A stretch of 42,258 nt of DNA. Origin: Arcobacter sp. (GTDB taxonomy: Bacteria > Campylobacterota > Campylobacteria > Campylobacterales > Arcobacteraceae). Under the pieces are notes generated by a model. The model was not told where the DNA came from and made no database searches. It worked only from the letters and a program-made list of their open reading frames with translations. Shown here in pieces: positions 34,363 through 42,258 of the stretch. The DNA is taken from the NCBI GenBank assembly GCA_003252105.1, contig QKDL01000034.1, positions 1-42,258 on the forward strand, given 5' to 3'. Position 1 is the stretch's first letter, and each line of letters starts with the position of its first letter. A program made the position numbers and the translations under genes.

Positions 34363-34771
34363 CAAATCTACTTTCAACTACTTCAATAAATCTTGCTAAA
34401 GTGTTATAAAATATTTGTGATAATATAGCTACAACAAGTCCAGCCGCTGTTGCTTTTAAAGCTAATGCCAAAGAAGCCATGATTTTAGTAGCAACTATAT
34501 CAGCATTACTCATAGTCATAAAAGTTAACATAATAGCAAGTACAGTTCCAAGCAATCCAATATATGGTGCATTTGATGCAATAGTTCCAATAATTGACAT
34601 ATGTCGTGTCATAGCTATCTCTAAAGATTTTTTTGTTTTAAAATTATCTATTTGTACCGTTTTTAGATAAATCAATCGTTCTATAAAAAACCAAACTGAA
34701 ATAAAACTCATAAATATAAGTAAAGCAATAACACCATAATCTACAACTGATTTAAGTAATTCTATATCCAC
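34343..34771 (-). CDS. exbB: Biopolymer transport protein ExbB
   Basis: A 142-aa short-form ExbB with three membrane helices: one at about 13-30, then the GTIASNAPYIGLLGTVLAIM segment and LALALKATAAGLVVAILSQI, which form the conserved proton-channel region of ExbB/TolQ/MotA. It starts with GTG at 34771 after AGGAG. A TATAAT at 34801-34806 suggests exbB-exbD-tonB can be transcribed on its own as well as with the genes upstream, 55 bases away. Confidence 0.93.
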   Translation of the reverse strand: MDIELLKSVVDYGVIALLIFMSFISVWFFIERLIYLKTVQIDNFKTKKSLEIAMTRHMSIIGTIASNAPYIGLLGTVLAIMLTFMTMSNADIVATKIMASLALALKATAAGLVVAILSQIFYNTLARFIEVVESRFDEAREI

Positions 34772-34800
34772 TCTTAATCTCCTCTTAAAATATATTTTAA

Positions 34801-34806
34801 ATTATA
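34801..34806 (-). promoter_or_regulatory. -10 box of exbB-exbD-tonB
   Basis: TATAAT on the minus strand, 30-35 bases before the exbB start. Just upstream is an AT-rich partly palindromic stretch (AATTAACTTTTAATTAA) that could be a repressor site such as a Fur box, though it is not a convincing match. Confidence 0.4.
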
Positions 34807-34826
34807 ATTGTTAATTAAAAGTTAAT

Positions 34827-35636
34827 TTATATAGCTTCCTTTTCATAATTATAAGAATCTACACCAATAATAGCTGCTCCAAAAGAGGTAGTTATTTGTG
34901 GATATTGAGGTATAAATATCCTTTCTCCTATCTCATTTTCAATAGCATTTACCAAACCTTCATTCATAGCTGGTCCTCCATCAAAATAAATTCCTTTTTT
35001 AATCCCTACTCTTTTTACCAGTTTTACAATTCTTTTTGCAATTGAATAATGTACTCCACAAACTATATCTTCTACCGTATGGTTATTACCCAATAAACCA
35101 ATAATCTCACTTTCAGCAAATACTGCACAAGTACTACTAACAGACAAAGGAGTTCCTGTTGATTTAAAATGATGTTCTCCTAACTCATCTACATCCATCT
35201 CTAATTTCAATGCAACCACATCTAAAAATTTTCCAGTTCCTGCTGCACATCTATCATTCATAGCAAAGTTTGTTACATTTCCTTCGTTATCTAGTGAAAT
35301 AGCTTTGCTATCTTGACCACCAATGTTTATAATAGTTTTAATCTCTCCAAAATCTTTTGCGGCTGCTCTTGCTCCTACTGCATTTGCAGTAATTTCACTA
35401 ATATTTTCATCTGCTTCTTTATACAGTTTTCTTCCATATCCAGTTGATACTGTATATACTATATCATTTGTATCAATATTTAATTCATCTAAAAGTTGAT
35501 TTAGTGTCTCTTGGGCATATTTATAAAACATACTTCCACTTGCACTGATTTTATAACCAACCAAATTTTTGTTTTCATCTATTATTGTAATTTTTATTGA
35601 GGTTGAACCAATATCTATACCTACAAAATATTTCAT
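34827..35636 (-). CDS. ATP-dependent activator/reductase of the BadF/HgdC (YjiL) family
   Basis: A 269-aa ASKHA-fold ATPase. Seen are the phosphate motifs GIDIGSTSIK (6-15) and NIGGQDSKAI (104-113). Cys130 in CAAGTG and Cys170 in STCAVFAESEI are the pair that, one from each monomer, hold the bridging [4Fe-4S] cluster of HgdC-type activators. Such proteins use ATP to deliver very low-potential electrons to a partner. The partner gene lies directly upstream with a 4-base overlap. No dehydratase alpha subunit or CoA-transferase is nearby, so the pair resembles double-cubane cluster protein reductase/YjiL rather than an amino-acid fermentation enzyme. Confidence 0.88.
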   Translation of the reverse strand: MKYFVGIDIGSTSIKITIIDENKNLVGYKISASGSMFYKYAQETLNQLLDELNIDTNDIVYTVSTGYGRKLYKEADENISEITANAVGARAAAKDFGEIKTIINIGGQDSKAISLDNEGNVTNFAMNDRCAAGTGKFLDVVALKLEMDVDELGEHHFKSTGTPLSVSSTCAVFAESEIIGLLGNNHTVEDIVCGVHYSIAKRIVKLVKRVGIKKGIYFDGGPAMNEGLVNAIENEIGERIFIPQYPQITTSFGAAIIGVDSYNYEKEAI

Positions 35637-36922
35637 TTTTTTGTTCTCCGTCTTGTTTTTAATGATTCAATAAAGGCTTCAATTCTTGTACTTAATTGTC
35701 CACCTTGAGAAGGGCTATAATCACTTTCAACATATAGTATTGGTATTCCTTCTTTTTCCATAGCTTCTAATACACTTTTTTGTTCTGCTTCATATACTGT
35801 ACATCCTGCAAAAGCTTGATATATTACCCCATCTGCTTTATATTCTTGAACAAGATTAATTATCCTTCTTATTCTGTCATCATTTTTTGTGAAAATTGGA
35901 CAAGTACAGGCTTTTAGGTATTTATCTGCCATAGAATCTAACATATCATTTACAAACCATTCATCTACTGCCACTTTGTCATTAAACATCCTATTTGCAC
36001 TACAGGTTTCATCTGCAACAATTATCCCATCAGATTCTTCTATTATTAGTGGTAATTTATAATTTGGAAAGATTGGAGGTGAACCAGTATAAACTATTCT
36101 AGGACTTATTTTATTTGCAATAAAAATTTTATTTTTCACTCTTGATTCACACTCTTGTATAAGATTTTCAACTGCTTCAATCCAGTTTTCTATTTTGTCA
36201 AAAAAGAAAGCATTTGTAACTAAAAACATATCGTTTCCATTTATTGTTACATCTTTCTTTTTTCTATAATCACATAGTTTATGGTATAAAGATTGGGCAT
36301 ATCCTATTTTTGAGATACTTTGTTTTAGTTTTGATTTTTTTAGTTTTTTCCCGCTTCTTTTTGCCAAATCTATAGAAAAGTTTTTTATACTTCTTCTAAA
36401 ATATTCTCTGCTGATTTCACTCTCTTTTATTCTTGGAAAGTCAACATCAATTACATCATAACCAAAACTTTGTATAGTTGCTCCTGCTTTTGTTTTTTGG
36501 TCACAAGTTGTAGGAGAATATATAAATTCTGGTTTATCAGAGAAGTTATTTGAAGCAAAATGTCCAACTGTTGCTCTAACTAAAGGGCAAGATTTTTGAG
36601 GCATATAATCACTTCCAATCTCATCATCTGTATAAAAACCATTGCATAATCTAATCGGAACTGCATCAAAAGCATAATCAAAAGCATAAATTATTTCACT
36701 TGGAATTTGTATGCACATTGTTCCAACTTTTAATTTATCTTTATGTAATGATTTTTGATGACAATACACTTCTTCAAAAAGTTCATAAAAATAGTTCATA
36801 GATTCAAATGGATGTTTAAAATTCTCTTTTAAAGCATTGATTATGCTTATGGCTTCCATCGCTTTATGTCTATTTTGTTTTTCATTTTTTGTTTCAATCT
36901 TATGATTAAAATTATCACTCAT
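35633..36922 (-). CDS. HgdB-like Fe-S protein, probable double-cubane cluster protein (YjiM-like)
   Basis: A 429-aa single-subunit member of the 2-hydroxyacyl-CoA dehydratase (FldB/FldC) family. It carries eleven Cys, with likely cluster ligands in MPQKSCPLVRA (Cys112), SPTTCDQK (Cys140), VADETCSANR (Cys307), KACTCPIF (Cys339, 341) and AFAGCTVYEAE (Cys374). A lone HgdB-like protein with its activator matches the double-cubane cluster protein of Carboxydothermus and enterobacterial YjiM/YjiL, which perform ATP-driven reductions of small substrates. It overlaps the NapH-like gene by 8 bases and its activator by 4. The true substrate is unknown. Confidence 0.82.
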   Translation of the reverse strand: MSDNFNHKIETKNEKQNRHKAMEAISIINALKENFKHPFESMNYFYELFEEVYCHQKSLHKDKLKVGTMCIQIPSEIIYAFDYAFDAVPIRLCNGFYTDDEIGSDYMPQKSCPLVRATVGHFASNNFSDKPEFIYSPTTCDQKTKAGATIQSFGYDVIDVDFPRIKESEISREYFRRSIKNFSIDLAKRSGKKLKKSKLKQSISKIGYAQSLYHKLCDYRKKKDVTINGNDMFLVTNAFFFDKIENWIEAVENLIQECESRVKNKIFIANKISPRIVYTGSPPIFPNYKLPLIIEESDGIIVADETCSANRMFNDKVAVDEWFVNDMLDSMADKYLKACTCPIFTKNDDRIRRIINLVQEYKADGVIYQAFAGCTVYEAEQKSVLEAMEKEGIPILYVESDYSPSQGGQLSTRIEAFIESLKTRRRTKK

Positions 36923-37901
36923 ATCTTTTTCCTTTAAACTCTTTTACTCCCATTCTTTTATCAAAACCAATCTTTGTAGAGCTAAATGCTTTTAGATTTA
37001 AAATATCAAAATGCAAAGCATCATCTTCAGGACAAGCAGCTACACATTTTAAACATAAAATACAATCATCCCTTAAGATATTTATATCTGTAACATTGTC
37101 TGCAATATCTTTTATCTGCATATCACATACAGCATAACAATCGCCACATCTAGTACATTTTAAACCATCTTTTTTTAGTTTTACAATTGCAAGTTTTGAA
37201 AATATATAATGAAGGGCACTCATTGGACAAAAAAAACAGAAAAATCTTTTTTTGATAAAACTTCCTATAAAAAATAAACCAGCAAAAATCATACCAAGTG
37301 TTGTTAGTACAATAGTTGTTACACTTGAAAAATCTATTTGCCATTGACTAAAATCCCCATTAAACATTGGTGAAATTATTCTTGCTGGGCACATTTTACA
37401 AAAACTTGCTGACCAATCTGAACCTAAAAGCCCTACTCCCATAAATAAAGGGATTAATAAAACAATTGCCAAAAAGATATATTTTATTTTTGAAAGTTTT
37501 TCAAATTGATTTTGAGTATAAGTTGAGTATCTAACACCCATAGATTTTCTTAGTTTTGTTAACCAATCCTGCAGTGTTCCAAAAGGACAAACATAACCAC
37601 ACCAAGCTTTGTTTAAAAAGATAAACCAAAATAAAAATATTAATAAGCCAGAGATTATACCTATACTTGCCCCACCAAATAGCACTTGTGTAGGTCTTGA
37701 TAATTGGTGTTGTAAAGGTACTAAATAACATGCCCCTGGCGTAGATTCATTATAAGGACAAGCAAAAATAGGCAAACTAGAACCAAAATCTAAAGCAAAA
37801 TATCCACCATACACAAATAAAATAAATGTTAATAATTGGATTATAAATCTAAATCTATTTAGATTTACATTGTTTACAGAATTTTTTATCCTTTTAAACA
37901 T
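36915..37901 (-). CDS. NapH/NosR-type membrane polyferredoxin
   Basis: A 328-aa inner-membrane iron-sulfur protein with about five membrane helices. Two Cys-Pro motifs of the NapH/NosR/CcoG group are present: CGYVCPFGTLQDW after the second helix and CFFCPMSALHY before the ferredoxin part. A CKMCPARI motif lies in the middle. The C-terminal cytoplasmic region holds two [4Fe-4S] sites, CTRCGDCYAVCDM and CILCLKCVAACPED. Such proteins pass electrons between quinol and periplasmic or cytoplasmic acceptors. Here it overlaps both the NosR-like gene (8 bases) and the double-cubane-like gene (8 bases), implying that it feeds electrons to that protein's activator. Confidence 0.85.
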   Translation of the reverse strand: MFKRIKNSVNNVNLNRFRFIIQLLTFILFVYGGYFALDFGSSLPIFACPYNESTPGACYLVPLQHQLSRPTQVLFGGASIGIISGLLIFLFWFIFLNKAWCGYVCPFGTLQDWLTKLRKSMGVRYSTYTQNQFEKLSKIKYIFLAIVLLIPLFMGVGLLGSDWSASFCKMCPARIISPMFNGDFSQWQIDFSSVTTIVLTTLGMIFAGLFFIGSFIKKRFFCFFCPMSALHYIFSKLAIVKLKKDGLKCTRCGDCYAVCDMQIKDIADNVTDINILRDDCILCLKCVAACPEDDALHFDILNLKAFSSTKIGFDKRMGVKEFKGKRYE

Positions 37902-40197
37902 ATTTAACCTCTTTAAAAGGGATAGTTCTATTTTTTCTATATTTGTATATTATGAATCCTGAAATCAATAGTGTCAAAAAAATTATTACTAAAGCATAAC
38001 CATATGATTGATAATAACTCTTATTTGGATAATAATAAGATGGGTAAGTTAAGATATATTTTGTATTTTCATCTTCATAATTTAAAGTGATTAAAAACTC
38101 TTGTTTAAATCTTCTATCATATTGATTTATTTTTGGAAAATAATCACTAATTAAATCAAAGTTTACTACACCTTTTGAGTCTGTTTTTAGTGTTTTTGAC
38201 CATCCTGATTGTAGTTGAATTTTTATTTTTGCATTAGCTAAAGGTTTATTATCTAATGAAGCTTTGAATTTTAGGTTATCTCCCATTGTAAGTCTATAGA
38301 AGAAACTACTCTCATCTTCTGATTTTATTCTTATTAAATCAATTTTTGATTTGTTTTGTTTTATATCTTTTTTAATATTTTCATTATAAATGTCTTCATT
38401 TCCATGTTTCCCATGTAGATATTCTAGTTTTGCAACTTTATAGATATTTTTGTTCTCTTGTTTGATATTTTCAATTGCATAAAGATTATAATATCCATTT
38501 TTAGGTGTTAAGAATTTTATTGATGACTTTATTTTTTTAAACTCTTTTTCATTTTGATTAGTATTAAAATAAAACATATCTATATTTTTATTTTTATAAA
38601 CTATTTTTGAGTCTATATCTCCTGTTAGAAGCCAAATTTTCTTAGAAGGTATCTCTTGATTTCTATTTCCCCCACCCATCATAAAATTTCTTTTTGAAGA
38701 GTTTTGTTTAGTTGGATCATCCAAAGAAAAATAGATTGGATCAAAAATTGATTGTTGAAAAGAGCCTTGGGGTCTATTTTGTTTAGGTGTATTAAAAGCT
38801 CTTTTATCCATACTCATATTATGTCTTGAATGGTTTTGTCTTTTTCCATATGTATCTAAAATATAAGCTCTATAAAAAATAGTTCCAATAAAAAATAAAA
38901 TTAAAAATGAAGCAAAAAAGTAAGCAAATATTTTTCTTATAATAGTTGAATCAACTAATTTCATCCTTTTATACAGCAAAATAAAAGCCCAAACAATTCC
39001 TAACCATTTAAATAGATTAAAATAGTGTAACCAAGCATCTCCTCTTTTTGCTAAAGAATTAATATCTATATCAAAACCAAAACCTTGCGCGAAACCTTCT
39101 ACAATTTTTTCAAAATCTTTTACAAAAAAAGTCTCTAAAGTGTGTCCCAATGATGAGAAAATAAATAGAGGTATAAAAGCAATACCCAAAGTTGTAAAGA
39201 TAGAACTAAAATCTTTTTTCAAAATTTTAGAAGCTATAAAAAGTCCTAAAACAGCAATAATAGAGGTGAATAATAAAGCATAAATAAAAGCAAAGCCACC
39301 TGCATATTCACTCATACCTAAAAAAGCAGCTGTTTTATTCCAAATAAATTCATCAGCTATTTTACTTCTATTTAAACCATGAGCAAAACTCATTGATATA
39401 GGGATACAAGCTAGTATTAAAATATATGACCATATTTCTATATTAAGTATTTTTAATTTTTTATTTAATTGTTCTGCTGGTTTAGTAAATTTAAATTTTA
39501 CTGCTTCACAAGAGTTTGCACACTCCATACACAAAGTACAATCATCAGTTTGATTTTTTTTAGCAAAGGTAAAAGGTTTTAAATCGTAAGGGCAACTTGT
39601 AGCACATTCAAAGGTTTTACAATCTTTGCAGTGTTGTGTATATGTTTCAAGTTTTGTAAAAGATAATTTATCATATGCTCTTGTCAAAGTACCAATAGGA
39701 CAAATATATTTACAATAACTCATATCTTTATAAATATAATATATTATAAAAGAAAGAAGAGTTAAAACACCAAACATCAAGGCTGTATTAAGTGGAGATT
39801 TCCAAAAACCATCAAAGGTATAATAAACTCCCCACCAACCAATAACTAAAATAGATAGTCCAATATATCTATTTTGTAACCATTTAGGCATATTCTTTTT
39901 TAAACCAAGTTTTGTAATATATTTTCCTAAAAAGCCATGGGGACAAATCCCACAAAAAATACGCCCAAAAGTTGGAAGAGTTGTAACCATAAATAATGAC
40001 CAAAAAACTCCCCAAAACAAACTCATAGTAAAAAGATTAGTTTTGCCTTGATTTACAAAACCATAATAGATTGCATAGAAAAATAAAAATGATATAAATA
40101 CTCTTAAACTAAATAAAAAGGTTTTGTTTTTAAATAAAAAACCTAAAAATTTGTTTTTAAAAATATCACTTTTTTCCCTAACAACAAAATCAGTCAT
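37894..40197 (-). CDS. NosR/CcoG-like polyferredoxin fused to a large extracytoplasmic domain
   Basis: A 767-aa protein from ATG 40197, which has AAGGAA about 7 bases upstream; the TTG at 40227 would overlap the gene before it. Part 1: two helices, FCGICPHGFLG, two helices, YCKYICPIGTLTRAY. Part 2: two cytoplasmic [4Fe-4S] sites (CKDCKTFECATSCP and CTLCMECANSC). Part 3: about five more helices. Part 4: a His/Met-bearing linker (NHSRHNMSMDKR) and an extracytoplasmic region with a beta domain (KASLDNKPLANAKIKIQL, TDSKGVVNFDL) like DUF4198 metal-associated proteins. It ends with a last helix and a basic tail. The FMN domain of true NosR is missing. The fusion suggests electrons reach a metal or ligand bound outside the membrane. 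Confidence 0.8.
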   Translation of the reverse strand: MTDFVVREKSDIFKNKFLGFLFKNKTFLFSLRVFISFLFFYAIYYGFVNQGKTNLFTMSLFWGVFWSLFMVTTLPTFGRIFCGICPHGFLGKYITKLGLKKNMPKWLQNRYIGLSILVIGWWGVYYTFDGFWKSPLNTALMFGVLTLLSFIIYYIYKDMSYCKYICPIGTLTRAYDKLSFTKLETYTQHCKDCKTFECATSCPYDLKPFTFAKKNQTDDCTLCMECANSCEAVKFKFTKPAEQLNKKLKILNIEIWSYILILACIPISMSFAHGLNRSKIADEFIWNKTAAFLGMSEYAGGFAFIYALLFTSIIAVLGLFIASKILKKDFSSIFTTLGIAFIPLFIFSSLGHTLETFFVKDFEKIVEGFAQGFGFDIDINSLAKRGDAWLHYFNLFKWLGIVWAFILLYKRMKLVDSTIIRKIFAYFFASFLILFFIGTIFYRAYILDTYGKRQNHSRHNMSMDKRAFNTPKQNRPQGSFQQSIFDPIYFSLDDPTKQNSSKRNFMMGGGNRNQEIPSKKIWLLTGDIDSKIVYKNKNIDMFYFNTNQNEKEFKKIKSSIKFLTPKNGYYNLYAIENIKQENKNIYKVAKLEYLHGKHGNEDIYNENIKKDIKQNKSKIDLIRIKSEDESSFFYRLTMGDNLKFKASLDNKPLANAKIKIQLQSGWSKTLKTDSKGVVNFDLISDYFPKINQYDRRFKQEFLITLNYEDENTKYILTYPSYYYPNKSYYQSYGYALVIIFLTLLISGFIIYKYRKNRTIPFKEVKYV

Positions 40198-40207
40198 ATG
40201 TGATTCC

Positions 40208-40855
40208 TTATAAGTTAATTTTTCCAAGAAGTATCAAACTTCCTGTAGAAAATAAAAATATTGTGGCAGCTATTTCAATATATTTACTATATTTCTTAAA
40301 TTGTTCAACTAAACCTTTTACAATATTAGAAACAATTAAAGAATAAAAAATATACGGAATCAATACCGCACCTAAACCAAAAAATAAACCATAACTTGAT
40401 GCTTCAAAAAGATTTTTAGTATTAGTTGAAAATGTAACTAAGGTAAGTACTGGTACACAAGGATTAAATGAGATTAAAGCTCCTATTGAAAATGTACCAA
40501 ATAAACTTTTTTTATCATTATATTTATTTGTAGAACTACAATAAGTTTTTTTATTTTTTAAAATTTTTATTAATAAATAAACACTCATAAATATAGTAAA
40601 ACTACCTAATAACAATTGAAAAAGTTGATTGTCTTTTAGCATAGATTTTAAAATAATTGCACTATAAGATGATGCAATAGCAATAAAGATATATGTAAAA
40701 ACTCTTCCTAAACTAAATAAACTAATAAGTTTTAAGTTGTATAAACTATAAGAAGAGTTGATTGTTAAAAGTGGAGCCAAAAATGGCATACATGTAAACA
40801 TGCATGCCGTAGCTCCATAAGATAATCCCAAAATAAATAGGGATATTAAAGTCAT
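40208..40855 (-). CDS. CcdA/DsbD-like (TauE/SafE-type) membrane protein
   Basis: A 215-aa protein from ATG 40855, with GGA about 5 bases upstream; a GTG at 40864 is possible. About six helices in two inverted halves, each with a Cys motif: ATACMFTCMPFLAPLL and ISFNPCVPVLTLVTF, the layout of CcdA and the DsbD transmembrane domain that carry electrons from thioredoxin across the membrane. A cytoplasmic loop adds a Cys (KTYCSSTN). It lies 23 bases after the TonB-dependent receptor gene and 10 before the NosR-like gene. It could reduce thiols or metals in the periplasm for this system. It is distinct from the TauE-like protein at 20.1 kb, which has GHCIGMCGG. Confidence 0.78.
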   Translation of the reverse strand: MTLISLFILGLSYGATACMFTCMPFLAPLLTINSSYSLYNLKLISLFSLGRVFTYIFIAIASSYSAIILKSMLKDNQLFQLLLGSFTIFMSVYLLIKILKNKKTYCSSTNKYNDKKSLFGTFSIGALISFNPCVPVLTLVTFSTNTKNLFEASSYGLFFGLGAVLIPYIFYSLIVSNIVKGLVEQFKKYSKYIEIAATIFLFSTGSLILLGKINL

Positions 40856-40878
40856 ATTTTCCACTTATTTACTAAAAA

Positions 40879-42258
40879 TTAAAATGTGTATTTAAGTCCA
40901 ACTAAAAACTCTCTACCTGGACTTACTGTTATTGTTGCATCTTCTGCATCTAGAACATCATCACCATTTCTATCTCCTGTTAAGAACACAGTTTGGTAGT
41001 ATTGTTTATCAAATACATTATTTACTTTTGCAAAAAATTCTAAATTGTTTTTATCAACTTTCATATTATGTCTTAACTGTAAATTCAAGTAAGCATAACC
41101 TGGCATTTTAATATCATTTGTTTCATCTGCATAGTAGTTTGATCTAGCAAAAACCTCTGAGATAAATTTTGTTTGTTTACTAATATTTATATTTGTTGTT
41201 AAATTTAAAGTATGTCTTGGAACTCTAGGAAGTTCATTTCCAACAATATCATATGAAGGATCAAGATTTGTTAATGCTACATAAAAAGGTTTATGAGATG
41301 TATACTCCGATTTTAAATATGTATATGATAAGTTAAATGAGATAAATTTTGAAGGATCAGTTTGAAGTGACAATTCAAAACCTCTATTTCTTGCATCACC
41401 AACATTATCAAAATACACTTCATCATCAGAAAAATATGTACCTTCATTTCTTCCTATTATATTTTTATTATCTGTTTGAAATATTGCAAAATCGTTATTG
41501 ATTTTTATATCAAATAGTGTCATACTATTTCTAAGTCCAAGTTCATAAGAAGTTGTATCTTGAACTTTTAAATCTTCATTGTTTTTATAAACACCACCTC
41601 TAATATCACCTGCATATAATTGATCAACTGTTGGTGTTCTAAAACCTGTTGAGATATTTGAGTATAAAGAGTTTGAATCATTTAATTTATAAGTTAATCC
41701 AATTCTATATGACATCTCATTGTAGTCTTTATCTCTATTTACTTTTGTTGTAGACCAAGTTGTTCCATCATAATCTAAATTTGTGATATCATAAGTATCT
41801 TCAAGATTATCAAATCTTGCATTTAAAGTTGTTACTAATTTAGGAGTTAGTTGATATTTAAACTCAGTATAAAGGGCATTTTTATCTTGATTGTCTTCTA
41901 TATCATTTCTTTCACCTTTATAATAATCAGTAGTAACACCTCTACTTGTAGAAGAATAATCTATCAATGTATCTGATTTATCTTCGAAGTTTTTATTTCC
42001 AAATTCATAACCAAATAGATATCCGAATTTTTCAGAATCTTTCGTAAATTCAAGTTTTAAACCTTTTTGAACAATATCCTCATCAGAATGTTTAGCATAA
42101 GTGTCACTCTCTCCATCTCCTGTTGTATCTTGAGGACTAGAAATATAATCATATAAATCGTTATAGTAATAAGTATTTACAAGTAGATTATAGTTGTTTT
42201 CAAATTGTTTATTAAAATTGATATAATATTTATCCAAATCAACATAATTGTCTTTTTG
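40879..42258 (-). CDS. TonB-dependent outer-membrane receptor, N-terminus beyond the window
   Basis: About 460 residues are visible; the frame stays open to the window edge, so signal peptide, TonB box and plug lie outside. What is seen is the barrel: repeated amphipathic strands, SLYSNISTGFRTPTVDQL and TTSYELGLRN (both usual in this family), the NVFDKQYY motif near the end and a terminal Phe in FLVGLKYTF. Two extracellular loops carry calcium-binding-like acidic repeats: DTTGDGESD (42103-42129) and DRNGDDVLDAED (40939-40974), the latter like an EF-hand/dockerin loop. It heads the Fe-S gene cluster downstream. The ligand, perhaps a metal chelate, is not readable. Confidence 0.88.
   Translation of the reverse strand, partial: QKDNYVDLDKYYINFNKQFENNYNLLVNTYYYNDLYDYISSPQDTTGDGESDTYAKHSDEDIVQKGLKLEFTKDSEKFGYLFGYEFGNKNFEDKSDTLIDYSSTSRGVTTDYYKGERNDIEDNQDKNALYTEFKYQLTPKLVTTLNARFDNLEDTYDITNLDYDGTTWSTTKVNRDKDYNEMSYRIGLTYKLNDSNSLYSNISTGFRTPTVDQLYAGDIRGGVYKNNEDLKVQDTTSYELGLRNSMTLFDIKINNDFAIFQTDNKNIIGRNEGTYFSDDEVYFDNVGDARNRGFELSLQTDPSKFISFNLSYTYLKSEYTSHKPFYVALTNLDPSYDIVGNELPRVPRHTLNLTTNINISKQTKFISEVFARSNYYADETNDIKMPGYAYLNLQLRHNMKVDKNNLEFFAKVNNVFDKQYYQTVFLTGDRNGDDVLDAEDATITVSPGREFLVGLKYTF

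Noticed and set aside
34827-36922. Amino-acid-fermenting 2-hydroxyglutaryl-CoA dehydratase
   Set aside because: Only one dehydratase-like subunit is present and no CoA-transferase, alpha subunit or glutaconyl-CoA gene is nearby.
37150-37731. Short minus-strand frames inside the NapH-like gene
   Set aside because: They lie in another frame of a clearly coding Fe-S protein gene and have no independent signals.
37894-40197. True NosR of a nitrous oxide reductase cluster
   Set aside because: The FMN-binding domain is missing, nosZ and nosDFY are absent, and the neighbours are a TonB receptor and a double-cubane-like pair.

Overview
The window looks like a chromosomal segment of a marine, salt-adapted member of the Campylobacterota, most likely the Arcobacter group (Arcobacter sensu lato). 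The support is indirect: very low GC, TATAAT-type -10 boxes without clear -35 boxes, frequent TTG starts, tightly overlapped genes, a full ectoine/5-hydroxyectoine operon, a degenerate OmpR-type regulator of the HsrA kind, and histidine kinase and chemoreceptor types common in that phylum. No rRNA, tRNA, IS element or CRISPR array is visible. No gene-free stretch reaches 300 bases.

Layout. (1) 1-7.8 kb is mixed: a small hypothetical gene, a tandem pair of secreted TadE/G-like proteins, a chemoreceptor with a C-terminal CZB zinc domain, an aldo/keto reductase, a SLAC1/TehA-type transporter and a small conserved-looking gene. (2) 7.8-20.1 kb is a corrinoid island. A minus-strand operon (ThrB-like kinase, bluB, archaeal-type cobT, cobU, cobQ, cobS, cobC) diverges from cobD and cbiB. 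The convergent uptake operon btuB-btuF-btuD-btuC is preceded by an unexplained 61-codon gene. Together they import corrinoids, make dimethylbenzimidazole and the aminopropanol linker, and assemble the nucleotide loop. (3) 20.1-24.8 kb holds a TauE/SafE-like membrane protein with a NosL-like protein, an HD-GYP phosphodiesterase and a Cache-PAS histidine kinase. (4) 24.9-32.0 kb is a nine-gene minus-strand operon: ectA, ectB, ectC, an unknown 100-aa gene, an atypical response regulator, ectD, a dedicated aspartokinase, a FliL-like gene and an MFS transporter. It starts behind a repeated TTACATA operator-like element and diverges from a MerR/HAD/small-protein operon. (5) 33.3-42.3 kb is a minus-strand cluster: TonB-dependent receptor (cut by the window edge), DsbD/CcdA-like membrane protein, NosR-like polyferredoxin fused to a large extracytoplasmic domain, NapH-like polyferredoxin, a 2-hydroxyacyl-CoA-dehydratase-like protein with its ATP-dependent activator, then exbB-exbD-tonB.

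Region 5 is the best candidate for an undescribed system. It joins an energised outer-membrane receptor, two membrane Fe-S proteins and a pair resembling double-cubane cluster protein plus its ATPase reductase, the first six genes being nearly or fully overlapping. Region 4 is the second: a phosphorylation-independent-looking regulator, an unknown protein, a FliL-like protein and a transporter inside one ectoine operon.
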